Of a stretch of 51,616 nt of DNA, positions 1 through 7,528 are shown piece after piece. The translations under genes were made by a program, and so were the position numbers. Source of the DNA: Candidatus Woodwardiibium gallinarum (GTDB taxonomy: Bacteria; Bacillota; Clostridia; Oscillospirales; CAG-382); NCBI GenBank assembly GCA_904419545.1, contig CAJFRY010000019.1:1-51616 (forward strand). Reading direction: 5' to 3'. How positions within the stretch are numbered: position 1 is the first letter of the stretch; every line of letters begins with the position of its first letter. The notes under the pieces were generated by a model. The model had not been told where the DNA came from. It saw only the letters and a program-made list of their open reading frames with translations, and searched no databases.

Positions 1-294
1 CGTGACGGGCTTCCCGTCGACCGCGGCGGGGATAATGACATGTTCGGCGTCTCCGAGATACTTGACGACGGTCATACCGGTGTCGTTTTCGGCGAACTCA
101 AAGTCGGACAAGGGACTCTCGGCGGGGGCGCTTTCTTCGGCGGAAGCGGTGCTTTCAGAGACTTCCGCTTCGGAGGCTGCCGCTTCGGACGCGGCACCGC
201 TTGCGGGGGCGGAGGACTCGTCTCCGACGACGCCGCAGGCCGTCAGCGACGCCGCCAGCAGTGCCGCAAGCAGGATGGTTATGGCGCGTTTCAT
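1..294 (-). CDS. BspA-like surface lipoprotein, N-terminal part (cut by window edge)
   Basis: The gene reads leftwards from ATG at 294 and leaves the window after 98 codons without a stop. The start has AAGGAGAG just upstream on the minus strand. The protein begins with a lipoprotein signal peptide whose lipobox is LTAC, so Cys20 should be lipidated and the protein held on the outer face of the membrane. A Ser/Ala/Glu-rich linker of about 40 residues follows. The visible end contains VVKYLGDAEHVIIPAAVDGK, which resembles the opening of an LRR_5 (BspA-type) leucine-rich repeat. Such proteins are surface proteins often linked to adhesion. The repeat domain itself is outside the window, so the BspA-like call is an inference; the lipoprotein call is firm. 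Confidence 0.75.
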   Translation of the reverse strand, partial: MKRAITILLAALLAASLTACGVVGDESSAPASGAASEAAASEAEVSESTASAEESAPAESPLSDFEFAENDTGMTVVKYLGDAEHVIIPAAVDGKPVT

Positions 295-361
295 TGCTTC
301 TCTCCTTTTGTTGTGGTGTTGGATTGTGAACCGGTCGTTTGCACTTCCGTAAACATCATTC

Positions 362-390
362 AGTATACAGGAATGATTTGGTTTTGTCAA
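362..390 (-). promoter_or_regulatory. Sigma-A promoter for the left-edge lipoprotein gene
   Basis: On the minus strand TTGACA (390-385) is followed after 17 bases by TATACT (367-362). The lipoprotein start lies about 70 bases downstream. Confidence 0.7.
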
Positions 391-535
391 CAACAGTTCT
401 TTTTCGTTATGGTCGTTAATTTTCGTCGGCCGTGACGACAATGCTGCTGTTTTGCCGATTTGAGGACTTTTTGCCGTGGTTTTTTGTGTGTCTGTAAATG
501 GCAGAAAAATTCCGAACAAAAGTTCTGGTTTCCTG

Positions 536-564
536 TTGACAAATTCTGGAATATGGTGTATCAT
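536..564 (+). promoter_or_regulatory. Sigma-A promoter for the zinc-ribbon gene
   Basis: TTGACA (536-541), 17-base spacer, TATCAT (559-564). It lies about 80 bases before the zinc-ribbon start, in the gap between divergent genes; the rest of 295-643 shows no gene. Confidence 0.65.
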
Positions 565-643
565 TTTAGTACGGATGCAAACAAATGTTCGAATCGGAAC
601 GGATTTGCGTCGGCATAGATTAAATTGTGCAAAGGATAGGGAA

Positions 644-841
644 ATGAAAGAAAAAAAGTTATTTATGGCGAGTTGTCCGGTCTGCGGACGGGGACTGTTT
701 AAGGGTGCTGCGGATTCCTATGTTGAAAGCGGGTGTCCGAAATGTAAGAGTTTTTTGAAAATTCAGTTTACGGCTTCGGGTTTTGAAGCGCACGTGGCAG
801 AGAACATATCCCACAGTCCCGCAGCCGAGGAAAAGAAATAG
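644..841 (+). CDS. Small zinc-ribbon protein (Com-like)
   Basis: A 65-residue protein. It contains CPVCGRGLFKGA, then a 9-residue gap, then GCPKCKSFLKIQ, a four-cysteine zinc ribbon (CxxC-x17-CxxC) filling the N-terminal half. The order CxxC, LFK, then CPxCK resembles the Com translational regulator of phage Mu and related small zinc-finger proteins. The C-terminal third is charged and featureless. ATG at 644 is preferred over upstream in-frame starts because it follows AGGATAGGGA and puts the zinc ribbon near the N-terminus. It has its own promoter and a terminator-like hairpin, so it is probably monocistronic. Nucleic-acid binding is inferred from the fold only. Confidence 0.7.
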   Translation: MKEKKLFMASCPVCGRGLFKGAADSYVESGCPKCKSFLKIQFTASGFEAHVAENISHSPAAEEKK

Positions 842-878
842 GATTGCCGAAGAGATTCGTCGGACTTGTCGAGAAATC

Positions 879-940
879 AAGAGGGACCTGGCAAATGGAA
901 GTGCGTTTGGCGCACAAAATTTGTCAGCCCCTCTTTTTTT
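879..940 (+). terminator. Rho-independent terminator with internal hairpin
   Basis: AAGAGGG (879-885) pairs with the C-rich arm ending CCCCTCTT, and TGGCAAAT pairs with ATTTGTCA (one wobble). An inner TGCG/CGCA stem lies between, and the structure ends in a run of seven T. It closes the zinc-ribbon transcript. Confidence 0.6.
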
Positions 941-951
941 GTTAAATATTT

Positions 952-980
952 TTAAACCGGACATGAAGTGTCCGGTTTAA
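952..980. promoter_or_regulatory. Perfect 12-bp inverted repeat, probable operator
   Basis: TTAAACCGGACA (952-963) and TGTCCGGTTTAA (969-980) are exact reverse complements separated by 5 bases. The repeat sits just before TATAGT (985-990), a possible -10, and about 35 bases before the HTH gene at 1016. No T-run follows on either side, which argues for an operator, possibly autoregulatory, rather than a terminator. Confidence 0.5.
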
Positions 981-1015
981 CCTGTATAGTATGAGCAGAA
1001 AGGGGGCGAATACGG

Positions 1016-1390
1016 ATGGACACAGTCGAACGGCGCGGCGAGCTTGTCAAAACGCTGTGCCGGCGCAGATATGAGCGTGTGGAAAATCTTGCGGCGGACT
1101 TCGGCGTTTCTGAGCGGACGATCCGCCGGGACATCGAAGCACTGAGCCGGACTGTGCCCATTTATACGCAGAGTGGTCGATATGGCGGCGGAGTATACGT
1201 CGCCGAAGGGTTCACGATGGACCGGATGTATATGACCGACCGTGAGCTGCGTGTGCTGCACAAGCTCGCCGAATCGCCGGACGGCCGCCGGACCGTGGCG
1301 CCGACGTCGGAGGACCGTGCGGTGCTGGATGCGATCATTACGCAGTACACTCGCCCTCAAAAACCAAAACGGAAAGGAAGAAAACAATGA
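1016..1390 (+). CDS. HTH transcriptional regulator (DeoR/WYL-type N-terminal domain)
   Basis: A 124-residue protein whose first 60 residues form a winged helix-turn-helix of the HTH_11/DeoR type: VENLAADFGVSERTIRRDIE is a clear recognition-helix region, followed by the GRYGGGVYV wing. The C-terminal half has none of the usual ligand-binding domains, so it is much shorter than a full DeoR or WYL regulator. ATG at 1016 has GAAAGGGGG upstream. The gene ends in a 4-base ATGA overlap with the nucleotidyltransferase gene, so it is the first gene of the overlapping operon. The inverted repeat at 952-980 is a plausible binding site. The ligand is unknown. Confidence 0.75.
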   Translation: MDTVERRGELVKTLCRRRYERVENLAADFGVSERTIRRDIEALSRTVPIYTQSGRYGGGVYVAEGFTMDRMYMTDRELRVLHKLAESPDGRRTVAPTSEDRAVLDAIITQYTRPQKPKRKGRKQ

Positions 1391-2460
1391 AAGAACAGGA
1401 AAAAAAGTTTTTCCTCGCGCTTTGCCGGTTTGCCGGCAAAGACCTCGAGCCATCGCTGACGGCTTATGCGACGCCGGGCGTTCTCGGGCAGCTGTTTTAC
1501 AACCGCTTAGCGGGTGTTGCGCACGAGACGCTGCGACGGCAACGGCTGCTCGATGGTCTGCCGCGGGAATTCCGAAACGCGTTGGAAAATGCGGCGGAGC
1601 AAAACGCCGTCCGTAATCGCAGCTATTATCGCTGCGTCAAAGAACTGGCCGGGCTGCTGGAACGGGGGAACAGCGGCGCCGTGATGCTTAAGGGCGCGCT
1701 GCTGTGCGCTCTGTACCCGGAGGGCTGCCGCACCTCCAACGATATTGATTTGCTCGCCGCGCCCGAGGAAGTGACCGCACTGGGCGGCCTGCTGACCGAA
1801 AACGGCTTTCGCCAGGGAACTCTGCGCGGCGGCGCCTTCGTGCCCGCGTCACGGGAGGAAATCATCGCTTCCAAAATGCTGCGCGGCGAAACGGTACCGT
1901 ATTTTCGGGAGGTCGCCCTGCCCGGACTGCGCTGGCTGGAGGTGGATGTCAATTTTTCGCTCGGCTACACGTACGGCGAGCCCGACGTCCTGCGGAGACT
2001 TCTGGCTTCAAAAACGACGGCTGAGGTAAACGGGTTGCAACTGCCCGTCCCGGCGCGCGCGGATTTTTTCGTACATCTCTGCGCGCATCTATATAAGGAA
2101 GCGGCCACGCTTCCATGGGTGCGGATGAAGCGGGATATGACGCTTTATAAATACGCCGATTTGTATTTGCTGCTGTCGGGTATGTCGGCAGCGGAGAAAG
2201 AGGACTGCTTTGTACGCAGCCGCGAGCTGGGCCTTGCAGGCTGCTGCGGGTTTGCCGTTTTGCAGACGGCCGCGCTGTTCGGCCTGACGGACGCCGAACT
2301 GTTCAGCGCTGCAACGGATGCGCTGGACGGAAACGTTGAAATGCTGCACCGCGTTGCCGCGCCGTCGGAAAAGAAGATTTACCGTTACCGCACGGAGGAC
2401 GTCGCCGCGCGCTTTTTCCTCGATGACCGGCTTGCGGATCTGGAGGAGGTGCCGGCATGA
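1387..2460 (+). CDS. Nucleotidyltransferase-fold protein (NTP_transf_5 family)
   Basis: A 357-residue protein of the uncharacterised nucleotidyltransferase family recalled as PF14907. LKGALLCALYP (about 101-111) leads into NDIDLL, giving the pol-beta-type pair Asp119/Asp121, and Asp187 in WLEVDVNF is a plausible third metal ligand. Family members occur next to RiPP and other natural-product genes and are thought to transfer a nucleotidyl group to an unknown acceptor. The gene overlaps its upstream neighbour by 4 bases and its downstream neighbour by 4 bases, so translation is probably coupled. The family call is good; the substrate is unknown. Confidence 0.75.
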   Translation: MKEQEKKFFLALCRFAGKDLEPSLTAYATPGVLGQLFYNRLAGVAHETLRRQRLLDGLPREFRNALENAAEQNAVRNRSYYRCVKELAGLLERGNSGAVMLKGALLCALYPEGCRTSNDIDLLAAPEEVTALGGLLTENGFRQGTLRGGAFVPASREEIIASKMLRGETVPYFREVALPGLRWLEVDVNFSLGYTYGEPDVLRRLLASKTTAEVNGLQLPVPARADFFVHLCAHLYKEAATLPWVRMKRDMTLYKYADLYLLLSGMSAAEKEDCFVRSRELGLAGCCGFAVLQTAALFGLTDAELFSAATDALDGNVEMLHRVAAPSEKKIYRYRTEDVAARFFLDDRLADLEEVPA

Positions 2461-3086
2461 AGCATCTGGAATTCCGTCCCAACCCGTATCCCGGGCTGTT
2501 GGTTACATTCTGCGGGCTGGACGGCAGCGGCAAATCGACGCTGCTGCGCCGGCTGGCCGCAGAGCTGGAGGGGAAGAGGCCGGTGCTGGTCACAAAACAG
2601 CCGACCGACGCGGTGCGGCGCGCGGATGGCTTCCGTGCATATATGGACACGCCCGCGCCCGATGTGTTTGACTACCGTGCCGTCTCGCTGCAGGCTGCCG
2701 GCGACCGGCTGCAGCACGGGCGTGCCGTGATCGAGCCGGCGCTTCGGGAGGGGAAGGTCGTCCTGTGCGACCGCTATTTTTATTCCTGCCTGGCAAACCT
2801 GCGCGCAAGGGGATATACAGGCGACCGCTGGATTTATGAAATCGCAGAAAGCGTGCTGCGTCCGGACATTGCGTTTTTCTGCGATGTCCCCGTCGAACTG
2901 GCTGTTGCGCGTGTGCGGCAGCGGCCCGAGGAGCGCTGCCGTTACATTGATTTGCCTCTGCAATATAAGTTGCGCAGCGCATTTTTGAATATTTGTGAGA
3001 GCAACGGCGGTATCCTGCTCTCCACGGCCGGGCCGGAGGAGACGTGCTTTGCCGCCGTCAAACGTGAATGGGAAAGGAGAAGCTGA
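2457..3086 (+). CDS. Thymidylate-kinase-like P-loop kinase
   Basis: A 209-residue nucleoside-monophosphate-kinase fold. The P-loop is GLDGSGKST (20-28) and the DR(Y/H) motif is DRYFYS (105-110), as in thymidylate kinases. The third-base LID region is Arg-rich (RVRQRPEERCRY). The length matches thymidylate kinase, but the setting between a nucleotidyltransferase and an acyl carrier protein argues that this is a specialised paralogue rather than the housekeeping enzyme. Such kinases next to NTP_transf_5 proteins are known in RiPP-modifying clusters. It may phosphorylate a pathway intermediate or make the nucleotide used by the neighbour; this is inference. It starts at ATG in a 4-base overlap. 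Confidence 0.75.
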   Translation: MKHLEFRPNPYPGLLVTFCGLDGSGKSTLLRRLAAELEGKRPVLVTKQPTDAVRRADGFRAYMDTPAPDVFDYRAVSLQAAGDRLQHGRAVIEPALREGKVVLCDRYFYSCLANLRARGYTGDRWIYEIAESVLRPDIAFFCDVPVELAVARVRQRPEERCRYIDLPLQYKLRSAFLNICESNGGILLSTAGPEETCFAAVKREWERRS

Positions 3087-3089
3087 AAA

Positions 3090-3344
3090 ATGGATATGAA
3101 GGAAACAATCCGCGAACTGCTGCGTTCGCTCAGCGGCTGCGGTGAATTCCGTGACACCGACGGCCTGCAGGACGTGCTGGGACTGGACAGTCTGGCTATG
3201 GTCACGCTGCTGGTCCGGCTGGAGGATGCCTTCGGCATTCGGCTGGACGAGTCGGATATGAACCCCTATGAGCTGTATGCCGCGCAGGATGTAATGCGGC
3301 TGGTCGAAAAATATTTGGAGAAAGCCGATGGATACCCGGGTTGA
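3090..3344 (+). CDS. Acyl carrier protein
   Basis: An 84-residue acidic helical protein with the phosphopantetheine attachment motif GLDSLAMV, Ser34 being the expected modified residue. It starts 3 bases after the kinase stop, with GGAAAGGAGA upstream, and its end overlaps the next gene by 17 bases. It has the size of a free-standing ACP or peptidyl carrier protein. Directly downstream are a BtrH-like acyltransferase and an acyl-adenylating enzyme, the natural partners for loading and unloading it, so it is probably a dedicated carrier for one acyl or aminoacyl group. No fatty-acid or polyketide synthase is nearby. Confidence 0.85.
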   Translation: MDMKETIRELLRSLSGCGEFRDTDGLQDVLGLDSLAMVTLLVRLEDAFGIRLDESDMNPYELYAAQDVMRLVEKYLEKADGYPG

Positions 3345-4356
3345 GCTGCCGCTTGTACAGCCGTTTTACAGCACCTATCATTATCAGGCGCCGGGTCTGG
3401 CTGTGGCGGTTGACAATCCTACAATCCGCAATTTTTTCCTCAACGACCTGATGCTGCTGCAATGTGAGACGCGTTTTTTGTCCGGTTATACCGGGCTGGA
3501 GCTGACGGTTGACGGAACCTACTGGACAATCAGCCCGCACCTGGAAAAGCATGGATACGACACCTGCTTTCTTCACGGCAGCCTTCATACTGTTATCCGG
3601 GAAATGCTGGACGCGGGTTATTATGTCTGTTTTGCGGGTGTGGACGATTATTATGTGCCCGGCAAGAGCTGGTATCGGGAGAGGCATTTCGCGCATGACG
3701 GACTCATTCATGGTTACGACCGCGCGGACAAGACCTATCTGCTGTACGCTTATGACCAAAACTGGCGTTATCGCAGCTTTTGGACGCCGCAGGCTGCGTT
3801 TGGCCGCGCACATGCAGCGGCGGCACGGAACGGGGCCAACGGTGAGCTTTGGGCGATCAGGGCTTTGCCGGGGAAGGTGCCCTTTTTGCCGGAACGGGCG
3901 CTGCGGGGAATCGCCGCTTATCTCGATTGTGCGTCCTCACCGTCGGGGATGGTTCGCGGTGCTGCGGCGCAGGCGTGCACGGCATTGTATCTCGAGAAGC
4001 TGCAAAGCGGCGTCATTCCCCTTGAAAAGCTCGACCGCCGCGTGTTGCATGTGATTTGGGAGCACAAGCGTGGGATGTATGAGCGCATTGTTCGCGTCGA
4101 GGACGCGTTTGGCTGGGGACATATGTGCAGTGAGCGGTATGCGCCGCTTGTCGAACAGGCGGAAAGGCTGCGGATGCTGTACGCCGCACACGTCATGCGG
4201 CCGCGTGAGGGTGCGCTGACGGTCATCCGAAAAGAGCTGCTTGCGCTCTCGGACGATGAACGGACAATCCTGCGCGCACTGCTTGAACGGTCGAAGGAGG
4301 TGCTTGCGTATGGAGCTGTGGCGGAGATTGAAGCGGAAGCTGCTCGCCCGTCCTGA
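3328..4356 (+). CDS. BtrH-like acyltransferase / C39-like fold protein
   Basis: A 342-residue protein. Residues 1 to about 160 resemble the BtrH N-terminal domain (papain/C39-like fold), which in butirosin biosynthesis moves an acyl group from an acyl carrier protein to an amine. The best landmarks are GYYVCFAGVDDYYVPGK (about 98-114) and HFAHDGLIHGYD (120-131), with His120 and His128. The N-terminal Cys usual in C39-like enzymes is not obvious; Cys46 or Cys101 are the only candidates, so the nucleophile is uncertain. The C-terminal half is helical and unrecognised. It overlaps the ACP gene by 17 bases and the ligase gene by 47 bases. An acyl-transfer role is inferred from fold and neighbours. 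Confidence 0.65.
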   Translation: MDTRVELPLVQPFYSTYHYQAPGLAVAVDNPTIRNFFLNDLMLLQCETRFLSGYTGLELTVDGTYWTISPHLEKHGYDTCFLHGSLHTVIREMLDAGYYVCFAGVDDYYVPGKSWYRERHFAHDGLIHGYDRADKTYLLYAYDQNWRYRSFWTPQAAFGRAHAAAARNGANGELWAIRALPGKVPFLPERALRGIAAYLDCASSPSGMVRGAAAQACTALYLEKLQSGVIPLEKLDRRVLHVIWEHKRGMYERIVRVEDAFGWGHMCSERYAPLVEQAERLRMLYAAHVMRPREGALTVIRKELLALSDDERTILRALLERSKEVLAYGAVAEIEAEAARPS

Positions 4357-5689
4357 ACAGACCGTCTGTGAGGGAGAGGCAAATATGACCTACGCCGCGC
4401 TGGCCGGCTGCGCGGAGGCGCTTGCCGTGCGTTTGACCCCCTTTCGCTGCTGCGCAATTCTCTGCGGCTCCGAGCGGCTGGCCGCCGTTTCTTTGCTCGG
4501 CTGCTTTGCGGCGGGCGTGACGGCCGTGCCTTTGTCGGCGCGCTACGGAGAGACGCATTGCCGGCGGGTTCTGGGCGCGCTTCGGCCTGATGCGGTGATT
4601 ACGGATGAAGGAGGCGAGCTTCGTGTTCAGCCCTTTCCGGATGCGGGTTACCGGATTCCCGAGCGGCATCCGGCGGTGATTCTGTACACCTCCGGCACGA
4701 CCGGCGTCCCGAAGGGCGTTATGCTCGGTGAAGACGGACTGCTGGCAAACGTGACAGATATCGCCGCTTATCTTGCCGTCGGTGAGCGGGACACCATCCT
4801 TATCGTTCGTCCGCTTTATCATGGCGCGGTGCTGACAGGCGAGTTCCTTACTGCGCTCTGGAAGGGGCTGCGGGTCTGTTTTGACTCGGGTGTATTCCAT
4901 CCGTCGCTGCTGCCGGGGCTGCTGCGCGAGAGCGGCGCGACGGTTGTCTGCGGTACGCCGACACTGCTTTCTTTGGCTGCGCGTTTTCTGCGGGGGCCGC
5001 AGCAAAAGCTGCGGGCGGTTTGCGTCAGCGGCGAGTGTATGGACGCGCGGACCGGTCTGCGGCTGGCGGAGGCTTTCCCGGCTGCGGATATCTACCATGT
5101 CTATGGGCTGACCGAGGCCGGCCCGCGCGTCAGTTATCTGCCGCCGGCTCTTTTTCGTGACCATCCGGACAGCGTGGGCATTCCGCTGCGCACGGCTGCG
5201 GTACAGATCCGCCGCCGCGACGGCCGTCCCGCCGCCCCGGGCGAGATCGGAAGCCTGTACGTCCGCGGACGGAGCATCATGCTCGGCTATTACGGCGCGC
5301 CGGAGGCAACGGACGCCGTACTGCAAAACGGCTGGCTGTATACCGGCGACGCGGCTCTGCTGGACGAAAACGGTCTTCTGTACATCAAGGGCCGCGAGGA
5401 TGATATGATCAACAAGGCGGGGATGAACATTTATCCGCAGGAACTGGAAAGCGCGCTGCTGGCCGACCCGCGCGTGCGCGAGGTGACGGCCTACGGCTTC
5501 CGCTCGCCGTCAGGCGTGCAGATCGGCCTGAAACTGGCCGGAGATTTCGGTTCGGTGCGCGAGGTTCGCGCGCTCTGCCGTGACGTGCTGCCGGCGTATG
5601 CAATGCCGGCGAAAATCGAATGTCTGCTGGAGCTTGACAAAAACGGCTCGGGCAAGCTGAAAAGAGGAGAAGAACATGCTGGAATTTGA
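4310..5689 (+). CDS. Acyl-adenylating ligase (AMP-dependent synthetase family)
   Basis: A 459-residue ANL-superfamily enzyme that should activate a carboxylic acid with ATP and pass it to the ACP encoded upstream. Core motifs are present: YTSGTTGVPKG (126-136), VYGLTEAGP, GWLYTGD, GREDDMINKAGMNIYPQE, and the C-terminal NGSGKLKR with the expected catalytic Lys449. ATG at 4310 is chosen because GAAGGAGG ends 9 bases upstream. It lies inside the end of the BtrH-like gene, and the 3' end overlaps the CYTH gene by 14 bases. At 459 residues it is a short stand-alone ligase. The substrate acid cannot be read from the sequence. Confidence 0.85.
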   Translation: MELWRRLKRKLLARPEQTVCEGEANMTYAALAGCAEALAVRLTPFRCCAILCGSERLAAVSLLGCFAAGVTAVPLSARYGETHCRRVLGALRPDAVITDEGGELRVQPFPDAGYRIPERHPAVILYTSGTTGVPKGVMLGEDGLLANVTDIAAYLAVGERDTILIVRPLYHGAVLTGEFLTALWKGLRVCFDSGVFHPSLLPGLLRESGATVVCGTPTLLSLAARFLRGPQQKLRAVCVSGECMDARTGLRLAEAFPAADIYHVYGLTEAGPRVSYLPPALFRDHPDSVGIPLRTAAVQIRRRDGRPAAPGEIGSLYVRGRSIMLGYYGAPEATDAVLQNGWLYTGDAALLDENGLLYIKGREDDMINKAGMNIYPQELESALLADPRVREVTAYGFRSPSGVQIGLKLAGDFGSVREVRALCRDVLPAYAMPAKIECLLELDKNGSGKLKRGEEHAGI

Positions 5690-6224
5690 AAAAAAGGCGC
5701 TGCTTAGCGCAGAAGCTTATGCGCTGCTGCGCAGATCCGCCGTGTCGGAGCCGCAGATGCAGACCAATTACTATTACGACACGGAAAATTTTCTGCTGCA
5801 CCGGCTGGATGTCACCTGCAGGGTCCGTGAAAAGGAGGGCAAATGCGTCGCTGCGCTCAAGCTGTACCGCCAAGGCTCCGATTGCTGTGTAGAGCATTGC
5901 GGAGCCGCCGAAAATCCTTATGACATCCGCTTTTTTAACTGCGGCGGCCTGTGTCTCCAGGGGACGCTGACGACCGAGCGGCTGCTGCTGTACAGGGGCG
6001 AAGGCATAACGGCGGTGCTGGACCGAAGCACCTATCTCGACCGCACCGACTATGAGCTGGAATTGGAATACACACCCGAGATTGAACGTCGCGCAGACGC
6101 ACTGCTGCGGCATTACGAGGATGATTTGCGGCGCTGCGGCCTGCGCTTCGCATCGTCCGGCGGCAGGCATAAATCCGCACGCTTTTTTGAGCGTAAGCAG
6201 GAGCTGCTGTGGAAATGGGGATGA
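5676..6224 (+). CDS. CYTH-domain protein (triphosphate tunnel fold)
   Basis: A 182-residue protein starting with the CYTH signature ExExK (Glu3, Glu5, Lys7). It continues with NYYYDT, CRVREKEG and a late YELELEY strand, the acidic and basic residues that line the triphosphate tunnel. Known relatives are inorganic triphosphatase, thiamine-triphosphatase and class IV adenylyl cyclase; the length fits a stand-alone triphosphatase. The start overlaps the ligase gene by 14 bases, so it belongs to the operon. It might hydrolyse a triphosphate released by the nucleotidyltransferase or kinase, but that is inference. Confidence 0.75.
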   Translation: MLEFEKKALLSAEAYALLRRSAVSEPQMQTNYYYDTENFLLHRLDVTCRVREKEGKCVAALKLYRQGSDCCVEHCGAAENPYDIRFFNCGGLCLQGTLTTERLLLYRGEGITAVLDRSTYLDRTDYELELEYTPEIERRADALLRHYEDDLRRCGLRFASSGGRHKSARFFERKQELLWKWG

Positions 6225-6279
6225 GCGCTCTGCTTTACATATGGTGTCGTAGCCGCAAAACCGGGAAAGGAGAGAGCAA

Positions 6280-6570
6280 ATGGAGGAAACGGAGCTCGTA
6301 TTGGAGCGGCACGCGCAGCTTCTGCGGGCACTGGAGAGGGATGTCGCCGACCTGAAGGCAGTGCAGGCGGAAATTCGCTCCATGAATGAAACACTTGTTA
6401 CGCTGGCGACCGAACTGAAATACGCAAATGCGCATCTGACCCGTCACGAACAAAAGCTGGACGAGCTCGAACGGCGTCCGGGCGCGCGGCTTGGGCAGCT
6501 TATAACGGCACTTGTCGCCGCATTGGCCGGCGGGCTGGTATCCGTGACCCTTGAACGCCTCTTTGCCTAA
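6280..6570 (+). CDS. XhlA-like coiled-coil membrane protein (phage type)
   Basis: A 96-residue protein: about 65 residues of charged heptad-like coiled coil, then LGQLITALVAALAGGLVSVT as one C-terminal membrane segment. This layout is that of XhlA-type phage proteins, which sit beside holins. ATG at 6280 follows GGAAAGGAGAG. It begins 55 bases after the CYTH stop and may share its transcript, since no terminator is visible between them. It is followed at once by a holin-like gene. Confidence 0.6.
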   Translation: MEETELVLERHAQLLRALERDVADLKAVQAEIRSMNETLVTLATELKYANAHLTRHEQKLDELERRPGARLGQLITALVAALAGGLVSVTLERLFA

Positions 6571-6604
6571 GATTACAGTGTGAAAGGAAGGGAGGTGAAC
6601 GGCT

Positions 6605-6892
6605 TTGAATTACGGGGAATATATCCGCAGCGAGCTTCTGCTGCTCATTCCCGTTCTGAACATTGTCGGCGCCGTGCTGAAAAAAAGCCGCTTGCCGGAC
6701 CGATGGATTCCCTTGCTGCTGGGCGGCCTTGGCATCCTGCTGTCGGCGGTCCGGGTGCTTTCGACGACGTCGGTCCGCACGGCGCAGGAGACGGCGGGCG
6801 CCGTTTTTACGGCGGTCACGCAGGGCATTCTGCTTGCAGGGGCGAGCGTGTACGTCCATCAGCTTTATGTGCAGTCTCAAAAGAAAACATAA
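6605..6892 (+). CDS. Phage-type holin family protein (TTG start)
   Basis: A 95-residue protein with three likely membrane segments: LLLLIPVLNIVGAVL, WIPLLLGGLGILLSAVRVL and AVFTAVTQGILLAGASVYVH. The spacing and the LPDRWIPLLLGGLGI stretch resemble the small holin family found in Firmicutes phages and phage remnants (recalled as Phage_holin_5_2). TTG at 6605 is preferred because GGGAGGTG lies 7 bases upstream and no ATG is nearby. No endolysin gene follows, so this is a solitary coiled-coil/holin module rather than a complete lysis cassette. Confidence 0.65.
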   Translation: MNYGEYIRSELLLLIPVLNIVGAVLKKSRLPDRWIPLLLGGLGILLSAVRVLSTTSVRTAQETAGAVFTAVTQGILLAGASVYVHQLYVQSQKKT

Positions 6893-7399
6893 AGCGCTTT
6901 GCGGCTTGAGCCGTCGGGTCGGAGCGGAAAGGAAAGCTCTTGCCGCTCCGGCCCGGCCGGGCGCCCGCCGCCGATTGGAAAGCTTTTTTGTGTTGCCAAA
7001 TGGTACGTTCTGCATGCCGGGCCGCTTTGCTGCGCTTCGGAAAAGTCAACGCGGCTTTTCATATGAAAGGGGATGTGTGTAAACACCGCAAAACGCATTC
7101 CGTATGTCAAGTCGACGTATTGCCTCTTCCGCAGGCGGCTCAGCAGTCGGCAGAATGCGGAGAACCGTGCAGGAGAGATTCTCAGCTGTCTTATGGTATG
7201 CTGGGCGAAACCGCTGCGCATCTCCGGTTTCTATGGAGGTGACCGGCTTCGGCAGGATATGCTGTGCGGCGGGATTTTCGGCGCTTTGGTGCTGCCGGCC
7301 TCCGAACGGATCAACCGGCCGGTATGGCGCGTCTGAGCTACCTGCGTGCCGGGCACAGAAGCATTTCGGCGAAAGCCTGCCGTTTTTTCCGGCGCTGTC
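6893..7399. other. Gene-free interval with one strong hairpin
   Basis: No reading frame here has a ribosome-binding site or recognisable protein. TCGGAGCGG (6918-6926) pairs with CCGCTCCGG (6942-6950) across a 15-base loop; it lacks a T-run. The rest shows nothing identifiable. Confidence 0.4.
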
Positions 7400-7428
7400 T
7401 TGCTTTTCCCATTTTTCTGCGATATAAT
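7400..7428 (+). promoter_or_regulatory. Sigma-A promoter for the isomerase gene
   Basis: TTGCTT (7400-7405), 17-base spacer, TATAAT (7423-7428), about 100 bases before the start codon at 7529. Confidence 0.7.
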
Positions 7429-7528
7429 AAAGAAGCTGTGCTCGGGCAGCGGCTTCGCTTTTCGCCGCCGAAATGCAGAATATCCGGGGCGCAGAAATAC
7501 AGTCGTACAACGAAAGGACGGAAACCGT

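Noticed and set aside
4223..5326. Long minus-strand frame (367 codons) opposite the ligase gene
   Set aside because: It is opposite a gene with intact ANL motifs and has low-complexity Arg/His/Gln-rich text and no ribosome site.
1016..6224. Lasso-peptide or other RiPP cluster
   Set aside because: No precursor peptide, leader-binding protein, macrolactam synthetase or export gene is visible; the ACP and ligase argue for another chemistry.
6280..6892. Prophage region
   Set aside because: Only a coiled-coil/holin pair is present; no integrase, capsid, tail or endolysin gene lies within several kilobases.
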